27,800 bases of DNA from Chrysomallon squamiferum (lineage: Eukaryota; Mollusca; Gastropoda; Neomphalida; Peltospiridae): assembly GCA_012295275.1 (NCBI GenBank), contig CM022678.1, forward strand, positions 10,204,666 to 10,232,465, given 5' to 3'. Positions 1-10,373 of this stretch are shown piece by piece (within the stretch, counting starts at the first letter, position 1; every line of letters begins with the position of its first letter). A program made the translations under genes and the position numbers. The notes below the pieces were generated by a model. It was given only the letters and a program-made list of their open reading frames with translations. It ran no database searches and had not been told where the DNA came from.

Positions 1-1440
1 ATAAGTCAGCAGGTAATTTAAATATTTTGGAAAAACACAAAGAATTACTAAGAAATATATTTTAAAATCTTTTAAAAATCTTTTTAAAAAAAAATCATTC
101 ATCGCAAATGTAGCTTGATGATTTACGGAGTTCACTGACAGGTTTCATACAGCAATTTGGTCACAAGAAGGGAAGGACCTCTGCCTGTTACACTTACTGT
201 GGAACAGTGAAATACAAATTCACTACCTAGATCTTATTGTTTTATTTCATGCAGATGCATATCACCATGACGAAAATGACAAATGAGTGGAGAAAAGAAA
301 ACAAAGAAATAAAAGAACACTTAGCTACCTGGTCAAAGTATTTGTCATTGTGATGTTTATTATGTGTGAAACTCTGCTATTGTCACCTTGACCATCACAG
401 TGATCAGTGTCCTCCTCGATCAAGGTTGATAATTTTATTGAGTGTCTGAAAATGTAAGCTTTACGTTTTTTAAGAGTCTGCGTAGAAAACTAAATGACTT
501 AGGGAAACAAAAAAGGGACAGACACAGAAAAAGAATATTAATTTTAAGGTTACATTCTGAAACAACCATAAAATAAAAAAGACCACAACATTTAGTGAAA
601 AACTACTTAAAATTCTATAAATAAATATAATAAATACAAAAATGTTAATAACTATTTCTGTGTAACCTTTTCATAAACAGTGTAACTGTTAGTCACCACA
701 GAAAATATATTAATATTTTTGGTTTCTCTGTTTCATCAATCAGCTTATATGTTGTTACTGCAAAATATTTTTAAATGCAGACCTCCTTTCAAACAAAAAT
801 GAAATTTTATTCTTCTTATTCAAATATTTTCACTGGTCATTTCTGATAAATGATTTAATTAGACTTTCTAATAATTACTGACACATACTCAAGTATTGAA
901 CCTAAGCAGGTTTTTCATTGTTAAATAACATTCATAAAAGTATGGCTTTGTGCATTATTTATTTTAAGATCTGCGGTTGTTGTTTTTATTAAAAATAAAT
1001 ATCTCAATATTGATACATTCACTTATTTTTATATTAGAAGTTTTATTTCTCAATTTATTATTGTTGTTATTCCATGATAGTTTCAGAATGACAGTTAAAT
1101 AATAATTAAAATATCTTTATCTTTTTATTGTTGTTGTTATTGTAGTTATTAATGGATCATATTTTAGGATTATGTTAAATATTATTAAAATAGTTTTATT
1201 TTCATTTGTATTGTTTTTGTTCTTGTCATACTTTGGACTATGTGGATCAAAAAGGGAGGGAATCAAGAATCCACTGTTGACATGAATTCATATAAGTAAA
1301 ATGAAATAGACTTTAAATGACCCTCTGTATCTTACTGTCTATTTTTCTATGTATCCATTAGTATGTATATTTGTCTATTTATCTGCCCATCAAACGCTAA
1401 GTAAATCAATCACTCACACCATGTACATCCAAACATTCCT
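1..1440. other. AT-rich non-coding stretch
   Basis: No gene recognised. A weak coding-like plus-strand frame at about 120-225 (includes LRSSLTGFIQQFGHKKGRTS) lacks convincing splice sites. The rest is AT-rich with short homopolymer runs. Confidence 0.6.
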
Positions 1441-1455
1441 CTCAATCCTTTTCCA

Positions 1456-1457
<2 letters not shown>

Positions 1458-1502
<45 letters not shown>
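1458..1502 (+). repeat. (CA)n microsatellite
   Basis: Perfect ac dinucleotide run. Followed to about 2190 by C/T-rich sequence with many tatc, catc and ctac motifs (cryptic simple sequence). Confidence 0.95.
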
Positions 1503-1504
<2 letters not shown>

Positions 1505-2380
1505 GCATATCTATGCCTCTCTTTGTGATAGTGTCTATATAACCACAGACATACCTATCTTACAACCTCTGTCTTTCTGTATGTCTGACCAGTTATAACA
1601 CAAGCACACTATCATTCACACATGTTCTAGCACATTAAACACATGTACCTGCACTTCCATATACATGTAGTTACCTATCTTCCTATCCATCACGCTCTCT
1701 CTTTGTATCTATCCATCAACCTGCTGAGTTATCTATCTACATACACACGTACCTATCTACCTACCTATCTGCTCCTTCTATCTTATGTATTTTTCTTTTA
1801 TCTTGTCCATCCATGCATGTACCAACACATAACCATCCACCAATCATCTACCCAACTCCCTGCCTGCCTACATATCTAACTATGTCCACATACCTACATT
1901 ACAACCTGTCTTTCTGTTTGTCTGTCTACAAACACTCTATATCTGCATAACTTTATACATTGTCTTTCTCATTTTCCAAATTAGTTGTTATTATCACTGT
2001 GTATCTTCCTCTCTGTTAATTTAGCTATGGTCTGTCTTCTATCTTATTATTCCATTTTTTCCATCTGTCTAACTATAATATTATGACTACTTATCAAGCC
2101 GACTATTTGTCATGCAGTATGATCTACATCTATGTACCAATCCATCATCTGTCTTTCCATCCATCTGTTTATCTGTCAGTGTTTATAGACATTTTTAAAA
2201 CTTTTTATTAAAATTAAAATAAAGAATATTGATCACTTAACCTGTTCTATAATTCTAAATATACAAAGAGCTTCTCTTCAAAGTAAATATTTTGAAATCA
2301 TCTCTCAGATTTAGTTATCTGGTATACCTTTACCTTCACCCTATTTTCTCTAATACATTTATTTAAAAAGGGGCACTTAC

Positions 2381-2496
2381 CTGGAAACCCATCCCTATTT
2401 CTTCCTGTCTACTGGGCTTCTTGTTTACAATAAAAGTTGGTATAACCTTTGCATCTCTTCTTTTCAATATCAGTGATATAGGTAATAATACATCTC
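2381..2496 (-). CDS. Exon-like segment, function unknown
   Basis: Minus strand: a candidate acceptor after ctgaaattaag, two bases of a split codon, 38 open codons (DVLLPISLILKRRDAKVIP, TFIVNKKPSRQEEIGMGFQ), then CAG|GTAAGTG, a complete donor consensus. The composition is protein-like, unlike the AT-rich surroundings. The polypyrimidine tract is weak. No family is recognised and no partner exon was found nearby. Confidence 0.35.
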
Positions 2497-2921
2497 CTTA
2501 ATTTCAGGTCTTCTCACTTCTTCCTTTTCAACAGAAAATAAAGAAGAGATAAATCTTCACTTTTCACTATGGACTGTGCATTTTATAAAGTTAAGACTGA
2601 GATTTAATCTGCTGCTTTATCAGCTTTACAAAAACTTAAATAAGGAAAAAGTAATAACACTTTAATTTTGGGGTTTTTTTGAAGAATGTATATTTTACTC
2701 AATTTACTTTTTCACTGTTGATTATAAAATTATTATACTCTTATTATAAACTGATACATTTTTTAAAATAAGTTTATTTATTTTTGTTTTTTTGTTTTTT
2801 TATTGTGAATGAAACTGGTTTGGAAAATCAATATTTATTTTTTTTCCATTGTTAATAATGAAAAATACATAGATTATTCAGTATTAATTTTCATATTGAA
2901 TTTTTATTTTAAATTTTCTGA

Positions 2922-2963
<42 letters not shown>

Positions 2964-2990
2964 TAATAAAAATAAATAAATAAATAAATA
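2922..2990 (+). repeat. (AAT)n then (AAAT)n microsatellite
   Basis: aat triplets to about 2958, then aaat units to about 2990. Confidence 0.9.
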
Positions 2991-3104
2991 AAATAAAATT
3001 TTAAAAAGTTTGTTTAGTTTAAATTTCTGTTAAGAAAATGATAACTGATATAAACACTACAATCTTAGAGGTCCTTAGGTCCAAATTGTGAGCGTTCCCA
3101 ATCG

Positions 3105-3131
3105 TTTTTTTTTTTTTTTTTTTTTTTTTTT
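3105..3131 (+). repeat. Poly(T) tract of 27
   Basis: Uninterrupted T run; could be the A-tail of a minus-strand retroposon, but no element body was recognised to its right. Confidence 0.8.
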
Positions 3132-3758
3132 GATTCCTACCTTCATGTCATTAACATTATTAATAAGTGAATATTTCTTATCAGCGAATTCAAAATTATC
3201 TGTCATCGTTCAATAGCAAACGAAGATTAAAATGACTTTCTAGCACATGCGAAGTGACGTGCGAGTCGGAAGTGAGTCTCGATTACGATATTAGTTTCAA
3301 GTCATTTAAAAGGAAAAAGACTACCGTGTATCAAACATTTCGGAAGCGAAGACAAAATTAAAACCTTTTTATTTACATACTCTTTAATACTGTTAAATCT
3401 CGTTAAAACATGAATCACTTATTTCTTGATATCATGAGGCATATCTAATTACCACTGTAAGATTGTCGTTTAACTAACAGAAAACTACAGTAATTTCTCC
3501 TGTATTTTTAACATATTTATTTTTAAGAAGTCTTTTGCTACCATTACAGCCGTTTGTACGAAAAAACTAATATTCAGATAAAGAATTTTTTTTTTAATTA
3601 TAAATACATTAGCTTACTTTATCACATTCTGATAAAATTTTCAGCCGATAACTTGATTATCACCTACTGAATAATTTAGTATTCTATAGTTTCATTAACT
3701 ATTAACACCTTTATTTTTGTTTATTTATTTATTTTTAGCTAGGTTTTAAATTTATCAG

Positions 3759-3868
3759 AAAACAGTTTTGGACACCAGGCTTTCCGAGCTGTGTGTTTGG
3801 CAATGTGTTCTAACACAACAGTGATTTTCCTTAGCCTCACCACCAACAAAACAGACACTGAGAGTGCT
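3759..3868 (+). CDS. Candidate exon of a decaying LRR-like gene (A)
   Basis: An exon-like segment between tttatcag and the strong donor GCT|GTGAGT. After two bases of a split codon it is open for 36 codons, including NSFGHQAFRAVCLAMCSNT and IFLSLTTNKTDTESA. The hydrophobic spacing and cysteines are compatible with a helical start or a leucine-rich region, but no family is recognised. It ends in phase 0, whereas the next candidate exon (5002) begins with two bases of a codon, so the two do not join directly. An exon may be missing or a boundary wrong. Confidence 0.45.
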
Positions 3869-3894
3869 GTGAGTAATCGTAATTATCACTGTTT

Positions 3895-3895
<1 letters not shown>

Positions 3896-3942
<47 letters not shown>
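3896..3942 (+). repeat. (TAA)n microsatellite
   Basis: Perfect taa run directly after exon-like segment A. Confidence 0.9.
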
Positions 3943-3943
<1 letters not shown>

Positions 3944-4009
3944 CCCAATAACAAGAAATTATTTTTATAATTTTATGTTTATAAAATTGTGAAAAACAAA
4001 TTCTTGTTT

Positions 4010-4342
4010 TCTCTTCTTCATGTTCTTCTTCGTTGTCTTCTTCTTCGTCTTCTTTTTCTTCTTCTTCTTATTATTATTGTCATTATTATTGTTATTGTTA
4101 TTATTAATATTATTATTATCATTGTTATTGTTATTATTAATTGTCCAGTATTACAGTTAGCTACTAATATTGCTACTTGTGCTATTACCACTGTTACTAC
4201 TGTTATTCTATTACTGAAAAAATAGTTACTAACAGTGACTTTTAACACACTAAATCTATTACCAATAATTATATATCTATTTACCACTATGTCTGTTACT
4301 GCTATTTCTACACATGTTAATGTATTATTTTTGTTCTATTAT

Positions 4343-4373
<31 letters not shown>

Positions 4374-4830
4374 GCTACTGTGGTGTCTGCAGTTATTTAC
4401 TACTCCTCTTATTGTATTTACTACTACTATTCAACCCAAGCTAATTCTACCACAGTTATCACTATCACTGTTAATGCTGCAATGACTACTACTAGTACTG
4501 TTACTACTAATACTACAGCTATTACCTCTGGTGCTATTACTAGGACTATTACTACTAATACTAGTACTATTACTACTAATACTACAACTATTATCACTAT
4601 TACTACTCCTAGTGTTGTTACGAATTCTGCTGCTGCTGCTTCTACTACTACTACAACAACAGCAACTTCTACTACTGCTGGCAATGCTACTACTACTGTT
4701 ATTCATATTAAAACTACTACAACTACTGCTGTGTCAACTACTATAACCAACAGTACCATTGTTACTACTAGTTATATTGCTACTATATCTGCTGTTGTTA
4801 CTATTACTACTGTTAAAACATTATGATGTC
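4010..4830 (+). repeat. Long trinucleotide tract (TTC/TTA then ACT)
   Basis: First ctt/ctg then att and, from about 4336, tact-type triplets run to about 4830 with strong strand asymmetry and few perfect repeats. Translations are homopolymer-like Tyr/Leu/Thr strings. It is not coding, although it lies between LRR-like exons A and B. Confidence 0.85.
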
Positions 4831-5001
4831 TTCTACTAACTACCTTTTTCATTATATATATATATTTTCAATTTATTAACTTTCTTATTTATTTATTTAT
4901 TGATTGATTTATCATATTTTCTGAACTTTTTCTTTTTTCTTTTTCTGCTAAATTAAGATATAGCTGCCAAGTTTCTTAATACTGTTTTTCATTTATTTCA
5001 G

Positions 5002-5196
5002 GTATTCCAGAATCCAAATTGGACACAAGTTCTGTACAGGAATTATGTCTGAACTGCAGTTATTTAACCAACCAGCTATTGGAGTTTCTGGTAGAACGTG
5101 TCCATGCAAAACTCCTTTCTTTGAAAGATGTGGACATTGGAAATTGTCCTGATCTTTGTGTATCTGTCATTGACAATTTAGTTAAACTTATTTCAG
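5002..5196 (+). CDS. LRR-type exon (B)
   Basis: 195 nt, a multiple of three, from tttatttcag to TCAG|GTAATT, phase 1 at both ends. The translation includes LDTSSVQELCLNCSYLTNQ and LLSLKDVDIGNCPDLC with VSVIDNLVKLIS after it. 'L.SL..VDIGNCP.L' is the pattern of cysteine-containing leucine-rich repeats as in F-box/LRR, AMN1 and ZYG11/ZER1 type proteins. It has no stop or frameshift. It is the best preserved segment of the plus-strand gene; the exact family is not recognised. The TTG near 5019 is not a start codon but an internal codon of the exon. Confidence 0.7.
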
Positions 5197-5253
5197 GTAA
5201 TTGTTTTTTATTAAAGTAAACACTATTTTTGGAATTTTATAAATTTTAAATAA

Positions 5254-5256
<3 letters not shown>

Positions 5257-5327
<71 letters not shown>

Positions 5328-5342
5328 TCTCTCTCTCTCTCT
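5257..5342 (+). repeat. (TC)n microsatellite
   Basis: Nearly perfect tc run, with two interruptions near 5320-5330, in the intron after LRR exon B. Confidence 0.95.
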
Positions 5343-5715
5343 TTTTCTGTCCATATCTTATCTTCTGCATATTCTATCTGTAAATATCTCTTAGTTATTA
5401 TTTTCTTATTTCTTTCTTTACCCATCTTTATCAACCTCATTCTACTTAACACTCTCTTCAATCTGTATTTTCTTTGTCAATCTGTGTGTGTGTGTGTGTC
5501 TGAAGTCTGTCAGTGTATTTGTCATCTGTTGTTGGTATTTAGTGTTAGAGGGTGTCTTTGTTTCTGTGTTTCTTTATTTGCTATGTTTTTCTCTATCTGT
5601 TTTTTTATGTGTAAAGTATGTTTGTGCTAATCTGTGTCTACAGGCAAATATGTATTAGAACATGTACATAAAAGAGAAATCTTAAATATTTTTTTTCATT
5701 TTTGTTTTTATCAAG

Positions 5716-5943
5716 ATAAATCAAATGAAAGTTCTGTTGAAAGGCTGATGTAAGCTGATTGACTACCAAAGAAACTGGCCACAGAGAAATTTTCAAACCT
5801 GAAATATGTCAATTTAAGAAAAGCAAAGTTCAACTCGAGTACTTTTGGACAATTGCCTTTGTTGATGTCACTGACTCAGCTAGCAACCATTAACTCAGAT
5901 AGGTTGAGAATGGCTGGTACAGATGCAGTGAAAGCCATTTGTG
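5716..5943 (+). pseudogene. LRR-type exon (C) with two in-frame stop codons
   Basis: 228 nt, phase 1 to phase 1, after tttatcaag and before G|GTCAGT. It begins DKSNESSVERLM, then has TAA and, three codons on, TGA. It then continues in the same frame with LPKKLATEKFSNLKYVNLRK and LPLLMSLTQLATINSDRL to DAVKAIC. The leucine spacing is clearly LRR-like and the rest of the exon is intact. Both stops could come from single C-to-T changes (CAA to TAA, CGA to TGA); this is inference. The stops suggest a pseudogene, unless the true acceptor lies downstream of them or the sequence has errors. Confidence 0.55.
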
Positions 5944-6056
5944 GTCAGTAGTAGCCATTTGATTCATTAGAAGTAACTGTTACTGATTTTAATTTTGTAA
6001 ATGTTTTTAAATAATTATGTAATTTGATTATTTCTGCATTATGAATATAAATAAAT

Positions 6057-6058
<2 letters not shown>

Positions 6059-6108
<50 letters not shown>
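6059..6108 (+). repeat. (AC)n microsatellite
   Basis: Perfect 50-nt ac run between LRR-like exons C and D. Confidence 0.95.
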
Positions 6109-6109
<1 letters not shown>

Positions 6110-6187
6110 AACTTCCTTAAAATATAAATTCCATTTATAAATGAAGTTTCTTGGTTAAACTGACTCTGTTACTCTGTCTAATTTTAG

Positions 6188-6387
6188 AAACTCTACCAAA
6201 CAGTCATGTGACAGCTTTAAGGTTGCTCATTGGCTGATGCAGACCTTGACCCTGCTGTCAAGCAATCAGAAATCCTGCGCACCTGCTCAAGCTTTCATCC
6301 AGTTGGATTACAGATATGTTAATAACACAGTTTGTGGAGTCCATCTTGAAACAAAAGAAACATCCACTTAGTGTTCTTGATGATGCT
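6188..6387 (+). pseudogene. LRR-type exon (D), frame-shifted
   Basis: Starts after ctaattttag in the same phase as the other segments with TLPNSHVTALRLLIG, then hits TGA. A second frame continues ADADLDPAVKQSEILRTCSS, and a third carries LLKLSSSWITDMLITQF followed by VESILKQKKHPLSVLDDA up to the donor GCT|GTATGT. LRR-like residues move through all three frames, the sign of at least two small indels. It could be a pseudogenised exon or an assembly-error-prone region. Confidence 0.45.
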
Positions 6388-6863
6388 GTATGTTTTCTTT
6401 ATACAATTAATGGTATTTTCTCTTCTTTTTTTTTTTTGTTGTTCTTTATTTGTTCTTGGTTGTTTTTTGATCTTGGTCTAGGTATATTTTTATATGATGC
6501 AAAGATCATAAGTGTATAAAGAATACTTTTATAAATATTATTTTAATTCAGGAGAGAAATCTGACAATATTATCACCAGAAATATGTTTTTTATTATTCT
6601 GTGTTTATTTTTTGTTTTTTCTCTGTCTTTTTCTCAAATTGCATTTACATAGATAGATAGCTATAAGCAATAGTGATAATTGCTATCTGACAATATATTT
6701 TTTAGTGAAAAATATAAATTTTTATAAAATTAAATTAGTTTTTGATACAAAATAATAAAACAGAAGCTTGCATATTGTTTGAGATTTATTATATTTATTT
6801 TTATTACTACACACACACAGAGGAGGGAAAATAACACTTCTGAATAGCATCTTGTATTTTATA

Positions 6864-7208
6864 TTAGCAAAGAGTTTTCAGTTCTGTTGTTGTGACAGAG
6901 ATGTAATTAATACCAAAAACATCAGCAGCAACTTGTAATGTGATGGTGACAGTAGTACATTTCATGTCAGACATAGAAATCAGCTGTTTGAAGACAAATG
7001 ACAGACCAGCTAGACTTGTTACTGTCTGAATCTAGTATGCTTATCTTGTTTGGAATCTCATGCTATTAGGTATCTCTGTGACTCAAAGCACTACTTACCT
7101 CTTTAATTGCCTGTTGCATTAATGTAGCACTAAATCTGATCAAAACATCTTCATTTGATAAATTAGATGGACAAACTTTCTCATCTGTGACCTGCTCGTT
7201 ACTGATTG
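6864..7208 (-). pseudogene. OTU-protease-like fragment in two pieces
   Basis: Just 3' of the integrase on the same strand are two coding-like pieces. The first (7208-7099) reads ISNEQVTDEKVCPSNLSNED, VLIRFSATLMQQAIKE and ends at GAG|GTAAGT, a perfect donor. The second (7016-6864) reads LAGLSFVFKQLISMSDMKC then TITLQVAADVFGINYISVT and stops. 'LQ(V/A)AADV(F/Y)GI...V' after a '(M)SD...' segment is the profile around the histidine-side core of OTU cysteine proteases. It could be a 3' ORF carried by the retroelement or part of a host OTU gene. Identity is tentative; the catalytic Cys segment is not seen. Confidence 0.4.
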
Positions 7209-7359
7209 CTGGCAGGTTTTATGTGTTTTGATTTTTTTTTGTTTTGTTGAGACCATCTTAGTGGGACATTGGTGCTACATCGTTAACAAAACTTGTTTAT
7301 GATGTTCTAACTAACGCTATAGATTTGTCATTTCTTGCACTGTCTGACTTTTGTTCAAA

Positions 7360-8225
7360 TCATCTTTCTGGTTGTATGTAGCATGGCTCTGGCCAGTTCA
7401 CGACCCTGATGTCTTTGTCATCTTCCAGAGGACAAACTTTGTGTAACCTTCCATCTTGATCCAGCATTCCAATGTCTCTGTACAGTCGACTTCCCCAGTG
7501 ATCTTGAATTTTTTTCCTGCACTGGATGTTTCCAAACATCGGATGAAATGGTGAAAAGCCAGTTGTAGAATGAGTTGCAGCATTGTAGTAATAAACAAGC
7601 TGAGGTATGTACTCAGGCCATTTCTTCTTACATTCACTGGAAATTGTGCGGAGCAGATCATGCAGTGTCCTGCTGAATCTCTCACACTGACCATTTCCTT
7701 CAGGGTGATATGGAGTGGTTCTGTTCTTTTTCACTCCATAAAGAGTACATAAACTACTTGTTACCTCCAATTTCAAGAGTGTAATCGTTCTGGTGCTCCA
7801 CGTCACTGAAACCACTTCAAGTATCTTTGCTGTGGTTTCTGCCTTCTGGTCTTTCACAGTGAAATTGGTAAAAACATCAGTCATGACTAAGGCATTTTCT
7901 TTGCCACTTCAAGATGGCTGCAACACTGTCAAATCCATGGCTACAACCTCAACAGGTCTGGTAGCAATAAGATGTCCCAAAGGTAGTTTCAGTTTGGGTT
8001 GTGGCAGTTTGACCTCTCACACTCTTTACACCATTGTTCCACATCTTTGTGCATTGCAGGCCTGTTACATCTTCTAATAAGACACATGCTTCTTTCAAAA
8101 CCTTGGTTATGTAAACTAAAGAGTAGCTGGGAAATGAAGTATGGCTTCCATAGCTTCATTAAACTGTTCAGCTGTGACTGTTGCTTGTGTGACTTTTTTT
8201 CCACACTGTTTATAGCTTGTCTCAT
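7360..8225 (-). pseudogene. Ty3/gypsy integrase remnant
   Basis: Two frames. 8225-7989 holds the second half of the HHCC zinc-binding domain, MHKDVEQWCKECERSNC. 7884-7360 holds the rve core: MTDVFTNFTVKDQKAETTA, then RTTPYHPEGNGQCERFSRTL (contains the catalytic Glu context ...GNGQ.ER) and VYYYNAATHSTTGFSPFHPM. Between these the segment normally carrying the second catalytic Asp is lost to a small deletion or frameshift near 7790, so the core is broken. A basic chromodomain-like tail is not evident. The frame ends at 7360. Confidence 0.85.
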
Positions 8226-8485
8226 TGCTTTTGGAATTTCTGTACTACTGCAGTATCTCTCAAAGCAGCTTCCACTGAAGTAGACATCATTCTGTGAAAT
8301 TTCTTCCTGGACAGACCATCAACATTCTTATTGTGTTGTGCTGAATATTTCACATCAAAATCAACTGCCACCAGCTGAGACACCCATCTCTGTTCGTAAT
8401 TTTGCAGTAAGAAGAAGACTTTCTGGATTGTTGTCTGCATAGATCGTAAATTTGTGTCTGAGGAAATAGTCTTTAAACTTTTCAA
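8222..8485 (-). pseudogene. Ty3/gypsy RNase H remnant
   Basis: 87-codon open segment with FFLLQNYEQRWVSQLVAVDF, DVKYSAQHNKNVDGLSRKK. The 'RW...L...DF.V.Y..G..N..AD.LSR' pattern is the usual C-terminal half of gypsy RNase H. The N-terminal part (first catalytic Asp and Glu) is not clearly preserved. Confidence 0.75.
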
Positions 8486-8525
8486 TCACAGCCCATTTCA
8501 GAGCACAATAAAGTTTTCACTGAAA

Positions 8526-9350
8526 TCAACGTACCCTAATATTGGAAGTTAACTTCTCTTTTAAAGTATTGAAAGCTTTTTGACAAGTCTCATCCCATGT
8601 ATCCTTTAACAATGCTTGATTTTTCTTATCTCGGAACCTGTTCACTAAAGAATTCAAAAGTCCAGCAGTAACTGAAAATCCTTTAACATATCGTCTGTAG
8701 TAACTGGCAACCCCCAAAATGACATCGGGTCCTTTGCTGTCTTAGGAACTTCCCATTCAAAAAAAGCCTTTATTTTGTCTGGATCTTTAGCTATCCCATT
8801 TCTAGATATTACATGTCCCAGATATTTCACTTCTTTTTAAGGAAACAGAATTTGCTTGGTTTTAGTTTAAGCCCATGATGTTTTAAAATTTTAAATACCT
8901 CTTCAGGTCTGTATAGGTGTTCATCAAATGAACTTGCATAAACTACAATATCATCCAAGAAGACTAGTAACACTGAAATATCTGCTGCATGAGTCTTTGA
9001 AATGTGGCTGGTGCTCCTGATAAACCAAACTGCATTCGATTGTATTCAAACAAACCTATTTACATGATGAATGCAGTTTTGTCTTTGTCTTTATACTTGT
9101 CTGCAACTTGGGTGAATCCACTGGCCATATCCAGTGTACTGAACCACTTTGCTCCATGCAAAGCATCTAATGATTCATCTGTTCTAGGTAATGGAAATCA
9201 GTCTTTTCTAGTTTTAGCATTCAGCCACCTATAGTTGATTGTGTTGTCTGTTTTTCTCATATAACAATTGGAGATGAATATGGGCTATGGCTGGGTCAAA
9301 TTACACCTTGTTTTATAAGTTTCTTGGTCAGCTCCTTGAATTCCTGATAC
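8526..9350 (-). pseudogene. Ty3/gypsy reverse transcriptase remnant
   Basis: RT domain blocks occur in order on the minus strand. ELTKKLIKQGVI.PSHSPYSSP is the N-terminal block; KWFSTLDMASGFTQV holds the first catalytic Asp; LFEYNRMQFGLSGAPATFQR is the (L)PFG-like block; VFLDDIVVYASSF carries the DD of the (Y/F)xDD motif; GVASYYRRYVKGFS (8717 downward) is the connection towards RNase H. At least three stops or frameshifts separate the blocks. The order and motifs identify Ty3/gypsy (Metaviridae) rather than LINE or copia. Confidence 0.85.
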
Positions 9351-9552
9351 TGAGTGTGTGAAATTCTTCTGTATGGTTGTGACACTGGGATGTTATCAGT
9401 TGGACGTATGTTATGTTTTTCAGTATCAGATCAATGTTATCTTTAGCAAATACATCAGTTAAGTAACATCAGAGTATTTGCTAAGTTTTCTCTCTAACTT
9501 TTTCTTCTGCTCATCAGAACAATCGCAATTTGAGATATCAATGTGCAATCTA

Positions 9553-9753
9553 TCATTGTGACATGTCGAATTCTGTGAACCAACTGTAATCTGCTCCATA
9601 ATAAACATCTTCTCTTTTTTCTGTGATTCTAAATTTTACCTCCATGTTGTTTATTGACTGAAGCTCTTCTACCTCTACTACTGATGATACATCAATTAGA
9701 GCAGCAGACTCAACTGGAATACAGACTGGACATTGTCCACTAAGGCTTTTCAT
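9553..9753 (-). pseudogene. Linker between protease and reverse transcriptase
   Basis: A 66-codon open segment in line with the retroelement, containing CPVCIPVESAALIDVSS. No catalytic motif is visible. By position it is the spacer between protease and RT in the gypsy pol polyprotein. Confidence 0.45.
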
Positions 9754-9872
9754 CTGTTAGGCAGTCTGTAGATTAGTTATCTGGCATTTATGTACAGACC
9801 TGTTAATCAATTTCCTTAAGAAGTGTTTACCCAGGTCTTTAGCAAGCAATTCTCTACATTGGCCAATGACAT

Positions 9873-10327
9873 TCATCCCCAGTATACATGGACTTGCTCC
9901 CTCCATAGCTGTGTGGCTTGGTCTTTAGGCCTGTTCACCATCAAGATTCCTCTGTCAGGAACTAATTTGCCTAGAGCTTCAATGTCCAGTTCAGTATATC
10001 CATAGTAGGGAATATCCAATCCATTGGCAGCCTTAAGTGAGAGACATCCTTGACTTGCAAGGAGCTGAATACCAAGTGGAGCAAAATTGTTGTGGAAGAA
10101 ATCCTCAGTTATGGTAGTTACACTATTGACCCAGGATCTAACAAACAATCAACTTGGACCCCTCCCATAGACACTTGGAATATAGGACAGTCAGAAACAG
10201 TTCTGAGAAACTCTTGATTGGAAACAGACTCAGATAAGTCAGTACTTTGTTCCTCTGCTGTCTGACTCACAACAGTAGAGGGTCGAAGTTTCCTGCCTGC
10301 TCTTGCTGGTCTCCAACCAAACCTCAT
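9873..10327 (-). pseudogene. Ty3/gypsy aspartic protease remnant
   Basis: Two overlapping frames cover the protease that follows gag. The first ends at VDCLLDPGSIV, where the retropepsin catalytic triplet DTG or DSG reads DPG. The second resumes with VTTITEDFFHNNFAPLG and contains LDIPYYGYTELDIE and GILMVNRP, consistent with the rest of a retropepsin fold. The frameshift immediately after the active site and the Pro substitution both argue against activity. Confidence 0.65.
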
Positions 10328-10373
10328 CCTCTTGTTGTACCCCTAGGTACTGACTTCCTCCTTTTCTACTTAC

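Larger units (their letters stand above)
2500..3758. other. AT-rich non-coding stretch upstream of the LRR-like exons
   Basis: No gene recognised. 3180-3350 is less AT-rich and contains gcgaagtgacgtgcgagtcg, a CRE half-site context that might belong to a promoter or 5' untranslated exon of the plus-strand gene; this is speculative. Confidence 0.4.

Noticed and set aside
1643-1879. 78-codon plus-strand frame
   Set aside because: Made of tatc/catc/ctac cryptic repeats with no homology visible.
4314-4826. 170-codon Thr-rich frame resembling a mucin
   Set aside because: Triplet repeat DNA is open on both strands in several frames here; no signal peptide, no cysteine framework, and it lies in an intron-like interval.
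6316-6519. 67-codon frame taken as a whole as a gene
   Set aside because: Only its first part is the LRR-like exon D; after the GTATGT donor it runs into T-rich intron sequence.
7570-8283. Plus-strand open frames across the integrase/RNase H region
   Set aside because: Shadows of the minus-strand retroelement domains, which carry the recognisable motifs.
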